Source: Leptospira ellisii
GTDB taxonomy: Bacteria > Spirochaetota > Leptospiria > Leptospirales > Leptospiraceae
NCBI RefSeq assembly: GCF_002811955.1
Contig: NZ_NPEF01000025.1
Coordinates: 2,501-25,651, forward strand
Length of the DNA: 23,151 nt
Direction of reading: 5' to 3'
Part shown: in pieces, positions 9,435 to 16,526 of the stretch
Layout: every line of letters begins with the position of its first letter
Numbering within the stretch: the stretch's first letter is position 1
Notes under the pieces: model-generated
Databases searched by the model: none
The model's input: the letters and a program-made list of their open reading frames with translations, nothing else
What the model was told of the DNA's origin: nothing
Translations under genes and position numbers: made by a program

Positions 9435-10148
9435 ACGGCCCTTCAGATTGGAAACGTATTCCCTGCCTACGGGTAAAACGGTCTCGTCCTCGTCGTTCAA
9501 AAAAACCTCGTAGCCGCCCCCCGCGTTGGATTTCATACCAGAAATATATTCCAAATTTAGAATATACTTTTTGTGAATCCTGACGAACCGATCCGAAGGA
9601 AGCTCCGCTTCCATATCTCCGAGAAGTTTAGGCGTTTCGTGATCCTTTTCGGTGCTATGAAGGACGCATTTTTTTCCGTTCGCGGTCAGATACAACAGTT
9701 TGGAAAGGGATATACGATGAAGGATTCCCGCCTCCCGGAAAAACAAAAAGGCCTCGCCGTTTTTTCCCTTTTTACGGACGGAAAGAAATTCCTCGACCCT
9801 CGTCATCGTCTCCCGGAAACGTTCCCGGGAATACGGTTTTAAAAGATAATCCAAAGCGCCCGCCTCGAAGGCGCGTAACGCGTGATCGCGGTATGCAGTG
9901 GTGAAGACCAAGGCGGGAGCCGGTTTGCCCTTCTCCTCCAAAACCTGGATCCCAGTTTTTTCGGGCAGATTCACGTCCAAAAAGACGAGGTCGAAACTTT
10001 TCCGATCCAGGATCTCCAAGGCCTGCCTACCGTTCCCGGCGACGGCCTCGATCTTGAAACTCGGCCAATCCCCGAGATATTTACGCAGGAGTTCCCGGGC
10101 GGGGACTTCGTCTTCTATGATTAAAACCGAATATGTTAAATCCATCAT
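9414..10148 (-). CDS. LytTR-type response regulator
   Basis: A 244-aa cytoplasmic response regulator. The receiver domain (about 1-120) shows the acidic pocket Glu12-Asp13-Glu14, the phospho-acceptor Asp58 in FLDVNLPEKTG, Thr83/Thr84, and Lys104-Pro105 in YLLKPYS. The C-terminal LytTR DNA-binding domain (about 135-240) carries FVRIHKKYILNLEYI and LPVGREYVSNLKGRF. LytTR proteins bind direct repeats and often control cell-surface genes. The ATG at 10148 overlaps the stop of the kinase gene as ATGA, which implies translational coupling. A second ATG follows immediately and is equally possible. Confidence 0.94.
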   Translation of the reverse strand: MMDLTYSVLIIEDEVPARELLRKYLGDWPSFKIEAVAGNGRQALEILDRKSFDLVFLDVNLPEKTGIQVLEEKGKPAPALVFTTAYRDHALRAFEAGALDYLLKPYSRERFRETMTRVEEFLSVRKKGKNGEAFLFFREAGILHRISLSKLLYLTANGKKCVLHSTEKDHETPKLLGDMEAELPSDRFVRIHKKYILNLEYISGMKSNAGGGYEVFLNDEDETVLPVGREYVSNLKGRFRDGGI

Positions 10149-11200
10149 ATAGAATATTCCAATAAGACCGTGGTTCCCCCGGATTCTCCCTCTTCCAACT
10201 TCAACATCGCGTCCCGAAAATTATAATCCAATCGCGCCTGGATGTTACGAAGGGTGCTCCTGATCGCCTGCATCCCGAAACCGGCGCCGTTGATGCCCGA
10301 GTATTCCCTTCTCATCGTGGAGATGGTGCCGTTGTCCTCGACACAGATCCTTATCTTTCGGTTCACGATCTCGGCGCTCACCTTGATCTTCCTCAGGACG
10401 TTTTCCGAACCCACGGAATGTTTAAAACTGTTCTCCACCAAAGGTTGAATGGATAGCGGAGGAATCGAAATTCCCGAAAAATCCCCCCTGCTTTCCATCT
10501 TCAATTCCATAAAGTCGGCGAAACGGATCTTCTGAAGTTCGAGATAATTCTTCGTAAACTCCCATTCTTCGCGGAACGAAACGAGACGTTCGGAATGGCG
10601 TTCCGTCAAAAAACGGTAAGAATCCGACAGGAGCAACAACGCGCGGTCCGCACCGGAAGGATCCGTCTCCAGAAGCGCGTGAATCGTATTCAAAGTATTG
10701 AATAGATAATGCGGATCCATCCGAGATTGTAAAGCCGCATAATGAAGATCCTTAAGCGCGGTTTCGGATTCCTTCTTCTTTTCGATCAGGATCTGCATCG
10801 ACTTCTCCAAAACGGAGATGAAAAGGGCGAGGATCAGGGAACTGAGCAGAATGTTATACGAACCGCCGTGCTGCCGCTCGGGCGAATCGCCCGTAAGCGC
10901 GATCGCATGCAGGATTCCGCCCGCGGCCACTCCGACGATCGCCGCGAAAATCGAAGCCAAAAAAAGAATGAAACCGGACTTTATAAAACTGTGTTTTTGT
11001 CCCGAGGAATTGAGCGACTCCACGGTCATCTCCACGATTCCGCAAACGGAATGAGTCGTGATCTGCGTGGCGAGAAAGACCTTCCAGAAAGGCGAATTGG
11101 AATTGTGCGCGATCAACAACGCATTCATGGTTCCGATCACTGTGTTGATGGAGAACCAGAAGAATAGTTTAAACCAGCGGATGCGGCGACCGGAATTCAT
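10145..11200 (-). CDS. LytS/YehU-type sensor histidine kinase
   Basis: A 351-aa membrane kinase. The N-terminal half has about four hydrophobic segments (near 11-30, 37-58, 73-100 and 114-132). A short coiled linker precedes the His_kinase (LytS-type) domain, with the phosphorylated His164 in MDPHYLFNTLNTI. The ATPase domain follows: N-box PLVENSFKHS (253-262), VEDNG (287-291) and the glycine lid GAGFGM (305-310). There is no obvious extracellular sensor domain, so the signal is probably sensed in or near the membrane. The start ATG 11200 has AGG about 10 nt upstream. It is partner to the overlapping LytTR regulator and lies head-to-head with the porin gene across about 228 bp. Confidence 0.93.
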   Translation of the reverse strand: MNSGRRIRWFKLFFWFSINTVIGTMNALLIAHNSNSPFWKVFLATQITTHSVCGIVEMTVESLNSSGQKHSFIKSGFILFLASIFAAIVGVAAGGILHAIALTGDSPERQHGGSYNILLSSLILALFISVLEKSMQILIEKKKESETALKDLHYAALQSRMDPHYLFNTLNTIHALLETDPSGADRALLLLSDSYRFLTERHSERLVSFREEWEFTKNYLELQKIRFADFMELKMESRGDFSGISIPPLSIQPLVENSFKHSVGSENVLRKIKVSAEIVNRKIRICVEDNGTISTMRREYSGINGAGFGMQAIRSTLRNIQARLDYNFRDAMLKLEEGESGGTTVLLEYSI

Positions 11201-11428
11201 GACTTATTACCTGCTTATAATGTCTATTGGAGTCCGCATTTTAAAATCCGTCATTCATGATTTGTAGCTTTAATTCCCCAAAAACGGACGTTTGTTTCCC
11301 GAGAGCGCCCTTTTTCCGGAAAAGAATTGCCTGGATTCTTTTTTTTTAAGAGGAAAGAAGCGAGAGGAAATTCGCAGAAAAAATTGACGGAAATAACTTT
11401 TTCCCCGCTAGTAACGGTTAGGGGAAAC

Positions 11429-12901
11429 ATGAAAACTATCAATATATTATTCATTGTGTTACTGTCCTTATTTCTGGCGCAAACCATGAACGCTGAACCG
11501 ATCGTTACGACTAAAAAAGACGAGCCCGACGGCTACTTCGGCCTAGACATACGGGGAGTGATTTCTCCGTCTTACGGCGAAAAGTTGAATAACGATTCGA
11601 CGGGGACCGCCAATACCGGTGCCAATCCCTATCTGAATCCGAACGACCGCGTGGGGTTTTCCACCCCCTGGACCCTGTTGATGATCTCCAAAACCTTCCA
11701 AGAGACCGGGATCCAAACCGAACTCTGGGGTGAATTGGTCCGTAACGTCCAGCTAACAGCGGATACGCGAGTGGATGGGGGTGCGAAACAAAATCCTTAC
11801 GTGGTCAGCATTCGCCGCGCCAGTATTAAAAAAACGTGGGAGACTTCGTTGGGAAATTACACGCTCAACTTCGGAATGCAGGAACTTCCGCACACGTATA
11901 CTCAATGGAGCAACTACTGGAGATGGAGATACATCGACCGTGGACCTCTGGAGGCGCTCGGATTTTCCCCTCAACCCGCGGATATAGGGCTCAGCGCGAC
12001 CGGAAAATGGTCGATCGTGAGCGCTCAGCTGATGGTCAGCAACGGAGAAGGTTATAAGGAATCGCAAAACACCAATTCGGCGGGAATGGACGTGTCTTCC
12101 CGATTCTCCGTCGAACCGGAGTTAGGTGAAAAAGCGAAGGGCGGTTTTCATCTTTTCTACAGAAGCGAAAACGCTTTCGGCGCCAAAAAAAACGAATGTT
12201 TCGAAGGGAAAGTTAACTGTCTTCCCAACGACCTGAATCCGAACACAAGTCTTTATAAAAGCAATCGTTCCCTCCAATCCGATACGGTCGGCTCGGAGCT
12301 GAACCTCATCTGGAACGGGACTGTGAAATGGAATTTCGGATTGGGCGCCTTCTTTAAAAGACAGTACGGATCCGAATTACGCGACCGATTTCAACCCGTC
12401 TCCGCTCCGCTCGCTTACGGAAAGGACCGGTTCGGAAGGGGCGCCTACGCCTGGCTTTCGGTGGGAATCGGAAATTTCAGCCTGCTCGGCAGAATCGAAC
12501 GGGGCACCGGAAACAACGGGATCGTCGGAACCTCGGAAATCAGGCAGAACGAATGGATTCCCGGAATGGGAGTTCCCGTTACGAACGAAATCCTCCCCAC
12601 TCCGATCCGGAATACCGTTCCGGAAACGGCTAACGGCGGTTATTCGAGTAAAAGTTCGTTCAGAAGGATAAGCGTCTTTTTGGAATGGATCGTGATTCCG
12701 CAATTCAAAATGGCCCTCGGTTACGTGGAAAATAAAAACTACGATTCTAACGGCGTGGCTCAGAACGTATATATAGACCAGAACGGAAACGAAAGGTCGG
12801 AAAGGGATTATATGAACCAGTTTAACACGGGCGGACCGGGCATAGTCTCCTTCTCCTCGCTGGATAGACAGGTCATTTTAAAGACTACAATAGAGTTTTA
12901 A
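11429..12901 (+). CDS. Outer-membrane beta-barrel (porin-like) protein
   Basis: A 490-aa exported protein. Residues 1-22 form a signal peptide ending MNA before EPIVTT. The rest is rich in alternating polar/hydrophobic strands with aromatic girdle residues (for example WRWRYIDRGPLEALGF and LNLIWNGTVKWNFGLGAFFKRQ), and the chain ends LKTTIEF, the C-terminal phenylalanine signature recognised by the BAM machinery. The layout resembles alginate-export-type porins, but I cannot confirm the family or substrate. The start is ATG 11429 with AGGGG 5 nt upstream. A longer frame to 11327 lacks this. It lies 14 nt before the FecR-domain gene and opposite the LytS/LytTR genes, so these may be its regulators. 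Confidence 0.85.
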   Translation: MKTINILFIVLLSLFLAQTMNAEPIVTTKKDEPDGYFGLDIRGVISPSYGEKLNNDSTGTANTGANPYLNPNDRVGFSTPWTLLMISKTFQETGIQTELWGELVRNVQLTADTRVDGGAKQNPYVVSIRRASIKKTWETSLGNYTLNFGMQELPHTYTQWSNYWRWRYIDRGPLEALGFSPQPADIGLSATGKWSIVSAQLMVSNGEGYKESQNTNSAGMDVSSRFSVEPELGEKAKGGFHLFYRSENAFGAKKNECFEGKVNCLPNDLNPNTSLYKSNRSLQSDTVGSELNLIWNGTVKWNFGLGAFFKRQYGSELRDRFQPVSAPLAYGKDRFGRGAYAWLSVGIGNFSLLGRIERGTGNNGIVGTSEIRQNEWIPGMGVPVTNEILPTPIRNTVPETANGGYSSKSSFRRISVFLEWIVIPQFKMALGYVENKNYDSNGVAQNVYIDQNGNERSERDYMNQFNTGGPGIVSFSSLDRQVILKTTIEF

Positions 12902-12915
12902 ATTAGGAGATTGTT

Positions 12916-13647
12916 ATGAACCAAAAGATAAAGATAGTGTCGATTCTCGTTTCCCTTGCGATGACGGGAAGCTCGATCGTACTCCTGAGTCAGGAATCGA
13001 AGACCGGAGACGCGAAGGTAGGATTTTTATTAGGAAAAGCTCATGTTCAAAAGGCGGGAAAAACCTCCTGGGAAAACTTAAAAGCGAACGATTTCGTGGA
13101 CGAAGGCGACACCATCTCCACCGGCAACGGTTCGAGACTGACCGTTCTGTATAAGGGTTCCGAATTCAAAATACAGCAGAACAGTAAAGTCAAACTCGCG
13201 AGCCTTCACGGAGAGTCCAAAGACGGAAAGGTGGAGGTAAACCAAGGATTCGCATGGTTTAAGATCGTGGGATTAAAGGGAAGACAATTCAACGTCGCGA
13301 CGGCCACTTCGACCGCAGGAGTGCGCGGCACTTCCTTCTCCGTCCTTTTCGATCCTAAAACCAAGGACGCCTCCTTCTGCACTTGCGAAGGAAAGGTCGC
13401 CGTATCCGATTCCGAAGGCAAGGAAGTGCTTCAGGAAAAAGGAAAAGGAACCCTGATTTCGGGAAAGGAACCCGAAATGAAGAAAGTGGAATACGAGGGA
13501 GTCATCAAAAAATTGAAATCCCTTTCCGGATTCGAAGCGAGATTAAAGAAGAACGTCTCGCTCAAGAACTGTCTTTCCTGCCACACGCCCGAAGGCTGGA
13601 CTCCTCCGGACGACGTTCTCAAAGACGAAACCTACGGTAAGCAATAA
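12916..13647 (+). CDS. Exported FecR-domain protein with C-terminal CXXCH
   Basis: A 243-aa protein with an N-terminal hydrophobic export segment (about 6-25). The FecR-like beta domain spans about residues 33-175: VDEGDTISTGNGSRLTVLYKG, the region around GFAWFKI (111-117), and the diagnostic AGVRGTSFSV near 134-143. Cys155 and Cys157 follow in FCTCEGKVAV. The C-terminal tail (about 210-243) contains CLSCH (Cys219-His223), the heme c attachment pattern, in an otherwise short domain. FecR domains sense or scaffold in the periplasm. A single c-type heme here would be unusual. The start has AGGAG 7 nt upstream, and the gene is cotranscribed with the porin gene. A strong terminator follows. Confidence 0.85.
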   Translation: MNQKIKIVSILVSLAMTGSSIVLLSQESKTGDAKVGFLLGKAHVQKAGKTSWENLKANDFVDEGDTISTGNGSRLTVLYKGSEFKIQQNSKVKLASLHGESKDGKVEVNQGFAWFKIVGLKGRQFNVATATSTAGVRGTSFSVLFDPKTKDASFCTCEGKVAVSDSEGKEVLQEKGKGTLISGKEPEMKKVEYEGVIKKLKSLSGFEARLKKNVSLKNCLSCHTPEGWTPPDDVLKDETYGKQ

Positions 13648-13672
13648 TTTCTTAACTTCGGTACACATTCTT

Positions 13673-13698
13673 AAGCCCGGTTTGCGCCGGGCTTTTTT
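13673..13698 (+). terminator. Rho-independent terminator of the porin/FecR operon
   Basis: A perfect 8-bp stem, AAGCCCGG with CCGGGCTT, encloses a 6-nt loop and runs into six T residues at 13693-13698. It lies 25 bp after the FecR-domain stop codon. Confidence 0.9.
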
Positions 13699-13797
13699 CC
13701 GCGTTCATCGTTCCACACCCCCTTTTTTTAACCGAAAAAACATCCGACTTTCCGCCCTTATCCTCGCTCGATCGCGATGAGACGGATCTTAGAATAC

Positions 13798-13826
13798 TTG
13801 ACACGAAGCGGTTCCGAAGTTATCAA
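13798..13826 (+). promoter_or_regulatory. Candidate sigma-70-type promoter for the DUF1761-type gene
   Basis: TTGACA at 13798-13803 matches the -35 consensus exactly. After a 17-nt spacer, TATCAA at 13821-13826 matches 4 of 6 of the -10 consensus. Initiation near 13833 leaves a leader of about 23 nt containing the AGGAG ribosome site. Confidence 0.6.
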
Positions 13827-13855
13827 AGTTTCCTCATTCAAAAAAAGGAGTTTTT

Positions 13856-14296
13856 ATGCAGCCGGAAATTCACGCCAACTATCTGGCCATACTTGTGGGT
13901 GTGGTCGCAAACTTCGTCATCGGATTTATCTGGTACGGTCCTCTCTTCGGGAAAACCTGGGCAAAGGAGGTGGGCCATAAGGAGGATTCACAACCTGATA
14001 GCAAAAAAATGCTCGTGTCTATGGGTTTGATGGTGATCGGTTCCTTTTTAACCGCTTACGTCCTTACGTATACGACCAACATATGGAGAGCCTCCGTATG
14101 GCACGTGGGAGAAGATCGTCCGGCTTGGGTTTACGGTTTTTTTTCGGGATTCTACACGTGGATCGGCTTTTACGTCCCGCTTCTCCTAAATACCGTGGCC
14201 TTTGAAAGTAGAACTTGGAAACTGTTCGGCATCAACGCCGCTTACAACTTCGTCTCCCTTCAAGTCGTGGCGATGATCCTTTCCTATTGGAGATAA
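13856..14296 (+). CDS. DUF1761-type integral membrane protein
   Basis: A 146-aa inner-membrane protein with four hydrophobic helices (about 8-28, 52-72, 90-112 and 125-144). The opening NYLAILVGVVANFVIGFIWYG followed by PLFGKTWAKEVG is typical of the DUF1761 family, whose function is unknown. The start is set by AGGAG at 13846-13850, 5 nt before the ATG, and by a good promoter further upstream. An overlapping longer frame from 13777 in another phase is not protein-like. It is convergent with the cassette genes to its right. Confidence 0.85.
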   Translation: MQPEIHANYLAILVGVVANFVIGFIWYGPLFGKTWAKEVGHKEDSQPDSKKMLVSMGLMVIGSFLTAYVLTYTTNIWRASVWHVGEDRPAWVYGFFSGFYTWIGFYVPLLLNTVAFESRTWKLFGINAAYNFVSLQVVAMILSYWR

Positions 14297-14314
14297 TAAC
14301 ACAGCACAATCGAC

Positions 14315-14357
14315 CCGTCGACCTTTTGCGGATGCGTCGACGGAAATTTCCGTTTTT
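14315..14357 (+). terminator. Candidate terminator after the DUF1761-type gene
   Basis: CCGTCGAC (14315-14322) and GTCGACGG (14336-14343) make a perfect 8-bp stem with a 13-nt loop. A second palindrome GGAAATTTCC (14342-14351) and GTTTTTG follow. It lies 19 bp after the stop and just before the left 34-bp repeat. Confidence 0.55.
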
Positions 14358-14360
14358 GTT

Positions 14361-14394
14361 ACATTCGTATTTTAGAATTTACGAAACTACCGAT
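14361..14394. repeat. 34-bp direct repeat, left copy
   Basis: Identical over 34 bp to 16480-16513, with mismatches immediately outside on both sides. It contains the inverted half-sites TTCGTA (14364-14369) and TACGAA (14380-14385). The stop codon and penultimate codon of the metallopeptidase-like gene lie inside it. Confidence 0.93.
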
Positions 14395-15424
14395 TCGATG
14401 CGGCGACGTTTTCCGACAAAGTGAACCCGGAGGCCGCCGGGTCTTTCAAACGGATCAACAAACCGACGTCCGTTCCGTTTGCGCTTTTTATATCGTATTT
14501 TAAGATACCACCCGAAGAATCGGAGGTTTGCGTTAACGAAAAAGTTTCCTTTTTTAAGTTCTGCAACACTACGATCTTAAACGGTTTTAAATCTTCGAAT
14601 AAAATTCGTCCGACCTGTACAACCGAACCTTTCCAATAATAAAAAAGATTATTCTTCGAATCCGCGAAGTAAGTATTTTCGACCAATTGAGTGCCGCGTT
14701 TGGAAAACTGAGCCACGTGCGTCACGTAATCTGTCCGATTCAGATTTTGCACATAGCCTACATAACCGACATATCCTGGCCGACTCAAAGAGTTATCTCG
14801 GATTTTTTTTACGATTCGCACCGTATCCGACTTAAGATCGGAATTCGTTTTCCAAGTCATTAAAATCGAAGTTTTTCTGTATTTAGGCAAAGTGCACTTT
14901 CCACCGATGTCTTCGGAGGTGGTCCATATGGAATCTAATTCTTTCTGGAGTTCAGTTTCAGACGATATTTTCCAAACTTCGGTATTTAATATCCAATTGA
15001 TGGCTTGGTCGTCCGCGAAATCCTCCATCACCGTCGAATCCTGAACGTCGTTATCGCGATTTAAGATGTGGGCGTATTCATGCCAAACGATCAAACGCAA
15101 TGCGTTATCGCTTAATGATGATAACTTCCTATGATATTCCAAACGGCTGGTCCCGCTCGTGAAATCCATCCGAGCGACACAAACGTCGTCGTTTGCGGAA
15201 AGCGGAATTCGATCCTTAAGCATATCTTCGGAAAATTTCGCCCCCGCGGAATCGTTATATCGATACACTTCCCCGATCATTCGGTAAATTCGATTTTCAA
15301 TATCGACTTTAGGATTTTGAGCTGAGTTTTTCTGAACTTCGATTTCGTTTCCTAAGACTAATACCGAGAAAAAAAAGGGAATTACAGTGATCGAAATCCG
15401 CAAATACGTCTTTTTCAACCGCAT
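14387..15424 (-). CDS. Exported HEXXH metallopeptidase-like protein
   Basis: A 345-aa protein with an N-terminal signal sequence (about 1-25, hydrophobic core then VLGNE). The zincin motif HEYAH is at 115-119 (in IVWHEYAHILNRD), and 14 residues after the second His comes EDFADDQA (134-141), the Glu plus Ala-Asp pattern that gives the third zinc ligand in several zincin families. It resembles DUF4344-type putative metallopeptidases. Residues about 200-345 have no recognised domain and include a GYVGYVGYV triplet near 216-226. The start ATG 15424 overlaps the end of the Cys-rich peptide gene by 10 bp. The stop TAG lies inside the 34-bp repeat, so the repeat encodes the last residues. Codon use looks more AT-rich than neighbouring genes. 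Substrate unknown, possibly the peptide encoded just upstream. Confidence 0.78.
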   Translation of the reverse strand: MRLKKTYLRISITVIPFFFSVLVLGNEIEVQKNSAQNPKVDIENRIYRMIGEVYRYNDSAGAKFSEDMLKDRIPLSANDDVCVARMDFTSGTSRLEYHRKLSSLSDNALRLIVWHEYAHILNRDNDVQDSTVMEDFADDQAINWILNTEVWKISSETELQKELDSIWTTSEDIGGKCTLPKYRKTSILMTWKTNSDLKSDTVRIVKKIRDNSLSRPGYVGYVGYVQNLNRTDYVTHVAQFSKRGTQLVENTYFADSKNNLFYYWKGSVVQVGRILFEDLKPFKIVVLQNLKKETFSLTQTSDSSGGILKYDIKSANGTDVGLLIRLKDPAASGFTLSENVAASNR

Positions 15425-15558
15425 GGTTTACATCCTCCGGCGACACATCCGCACACGCAGGAAGGATGGCATTGAGTTACGTGCGTAAATACGATTTCGT
15501 GGAACAAAACAGATACCAATAAGAATACGAAAAATAGAATCATCGATTTCAATTTCAT
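15415..15558 (-). CDS. 47-aa membrane/secreted peptide with six-cysteine tail
   Basis: A short gene: ATG 15558-15556, stop TGA 15417-15415. Residues 1-4 are basic (MKLK), 6-25 are a strongly hydrophobic helix, and the last 18 residues are CHPSCVCGCVAGGCKPCG with Cys at 30, 34, 36, 38, 43 and 46. The ribosome site AAAGGAAA lies about 7 nt upstream. The ATG overlaps the stop of the upstream 235-aa gene as ATGA, and the last 10 bp overlap the metallopeptidase start, so all three are tightly coupled. The N terminus could be a signal or an anchor. The cysteines could bind metal or form disulphides outside the cytoplasm. A lipidation at Cys30 is possible but the motif (VTQC) is poor. I recognise no family. 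Confidence 0.72.
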   Translation of the reverse strand: MKLKSMILFFVFLLVSVLFHEIVFTHVTQCHPSCVCGCVAGGCKPCG

Positions 15559-16262
15559 AAACGTTTCCTTTGTTTCAGATAATTATCAAAATCGGAGATG
15601 GTGGTTTGAACATATCGTGGAATTTCTTCCGGATCCGCAAAGGCCAAATAATTGATTCCGCGGATCTTAAAATCGGACGCGACATTCCGGTTTTCCTTTA
15701 TTTTTACGCTATTTTTCAAGGCGGCCTTAAAATTATCGGCGAGGACGCCTGGAAAAAGTCGAAGCGCCGTACATCTGCTCTGAATATCGGGATCGGCGTT
15801 TTGATTTTGGCAAAAATTTATGTATTCCATTGCAAACTCAGAATGATAATGACGATGAAAGATAAGAATCGCCTGAATGATTTCTTCGTCCTCCTGCTCC
15901 ATCAGAGGATTCTGGTTGATGGAGAAAGTAAATGATTCTATCTTTTTCTTATATTCTGAAAATTTTAAATTAATTTCGGAATTTTTCGATTCCCTACTCA
16001 ATCCAAATATCTCCTGCAAATCCGAATCCAAAATATAATACTGACGATTTATAGTTTCAATCGGCTTGTAATTGTACTCCAACCATTTTTGAGTGGCGGC
16101 TTCGACTTCTCTTACCCTTTCCAGATACAATTCGCCCAATCCTCCGAGGACCGTCAAAATGAGCCCGAGAAAAACCTTATCGATAAATAGATTTTTCAGC
16201 TCCAAACGCTTTTCTAATTCGATCTTTTCCTTTTCCGAAAACTCCGAACGCAAATCGCCCAT
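15555..16262 (-). CDS. Single-helix membrane protein of unknown function
   Basis: A 235-aa protein, first gene of the cassette operon. It has a charged N terminus (about 1-24, KEKIELEKRLELK), one membrane helix (about 26-45, containing FLGLILTVLGGLGELYL), then a mostly helical, charged soluble domain of about 185 residues with two cysteines (in FCQNQ and SRCTAL, near 160-175). I recognise no family. The start ATG 16262 has GAGGG 5 nt upstream, and the stop overlaps the start of the Cys-rich peptide (ATGA). The coding sequence is AT-rich compared with genes outside the repeats. By position it could be an anchor, receptor or immunity-like partner for the peptide, but nothing in the sequence proves this. 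Confidence 0.75.
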   Translation of the reverse strand: MGDLRSEFSEKEKIELEKRLELKNLFIDKVFLGLILTVLGGLGELYLERVREVEAATQKWLEYNYKPIETINRQYYILDSDLQEIFGLSRESKNSEINLKFSEYKKKIESFTFSINQNPLMEQEDEEIIQAILIFHRHYHSEFAMEYINFCQNQNADPDIQSRCTALRLFPGVLADNFKAALKNSVKIKENRNVASDFKIRGINYLAFADPEEIPRYVQTTISDFDNYLKQRKRL

Positions 16263-16291
16263 GAAGACCCTCTATAGATTGAATTTAGCAG

Positions 16292-16319
16292 AGTTTACAC
16301 TTTAAAAAGCATTTATCAA
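16292..16319 (-). promoter_or_regulatory. Candidate promoter of the cassette operon
   Basis: On the minus strand TTGATA (16319-16314) is followed after 16 nt by TAAACT (16297-16292). Each matches its consensus at 4 or more of 6 positions. Initiation would leave a leader of about 20 nt with the GAGGG site. The promoter lies inside the repeats, so the cassette would carry its own expression signal. Confidence 0.45.
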
Positions 16320-16479
16320 TAAAATATTTCCAATTTTGACAAATTTAAAACGAAAAAGACCCGAAATAGCAAGTAAATATCAGCACGCCGAAATATCCCG
16401 TTGACTGATTTCAAACGCCTAACGCTTATATATGAGACATAATAATCCGAGAAATGTGTCCTTCCTTCGGCCGAAGAAC

Positions 16480-16513
16480 ACATTCGTATTTTAGAATTTA
16501 CGAAACTACCGAT
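16480..16513. repeat. 34-bp direct repeat, right copy
   Basis: Identical to 14361-14394. It lies 13 bp beyond the stop codon of the 990-aa lipoprotein gene, so it is entirely noncoding here, unlike the left copy. Confidence 0.93.
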
Positions 16514-16526
16514 CGCCGATGCACAC

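Larger units (their letters stand above)
14361..16513. mobile_element. Putative three-gene cassette bounded by 34-bp direct repeats
   Basis: The segment between the identical repeats is about 2.1 kb and visibly more AT-rich than its surroundings. It carries three overlapping minus-strand genes and no transposase or integrase. If one repeat and the cargo were removed, a single repeat would remain between the convergent DUF1761-type and large lipoprotein genes. I infer acquisition by site-specific or homologous recombination. No terminal inverted repeats or short target duplication typical of insertion sequences are seen. Confidence 0.55.

Noticed and set aside
11384..11414. Promoter TTGACG ... 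TAGTAA for the porin gene
   Set aside because: The spacer is 19 nt, the -10 is poor, and initiation would fall inside the ribosome site.
16385..16440. Plus-strand promoter TTGACT ... TATATA between the cassette and the right repeat
   Set aside because: The spacer is about 20 nt and no plus-strand gene follows.
14361..16513. Integron gene cassettes with attC sites
   Set aside because: The repeats are short, identical and lack the RYYYAAC/GTTRRRY core pair and the imperfect long hairpin expected of attC. No integron integrase is present.
14361..16513. Insertion sequence or composite transposon
   Set aside because: There is no transposase frame, and the boundaries are long direct repeats rather than terminal inverted repeats with a short target duplication.
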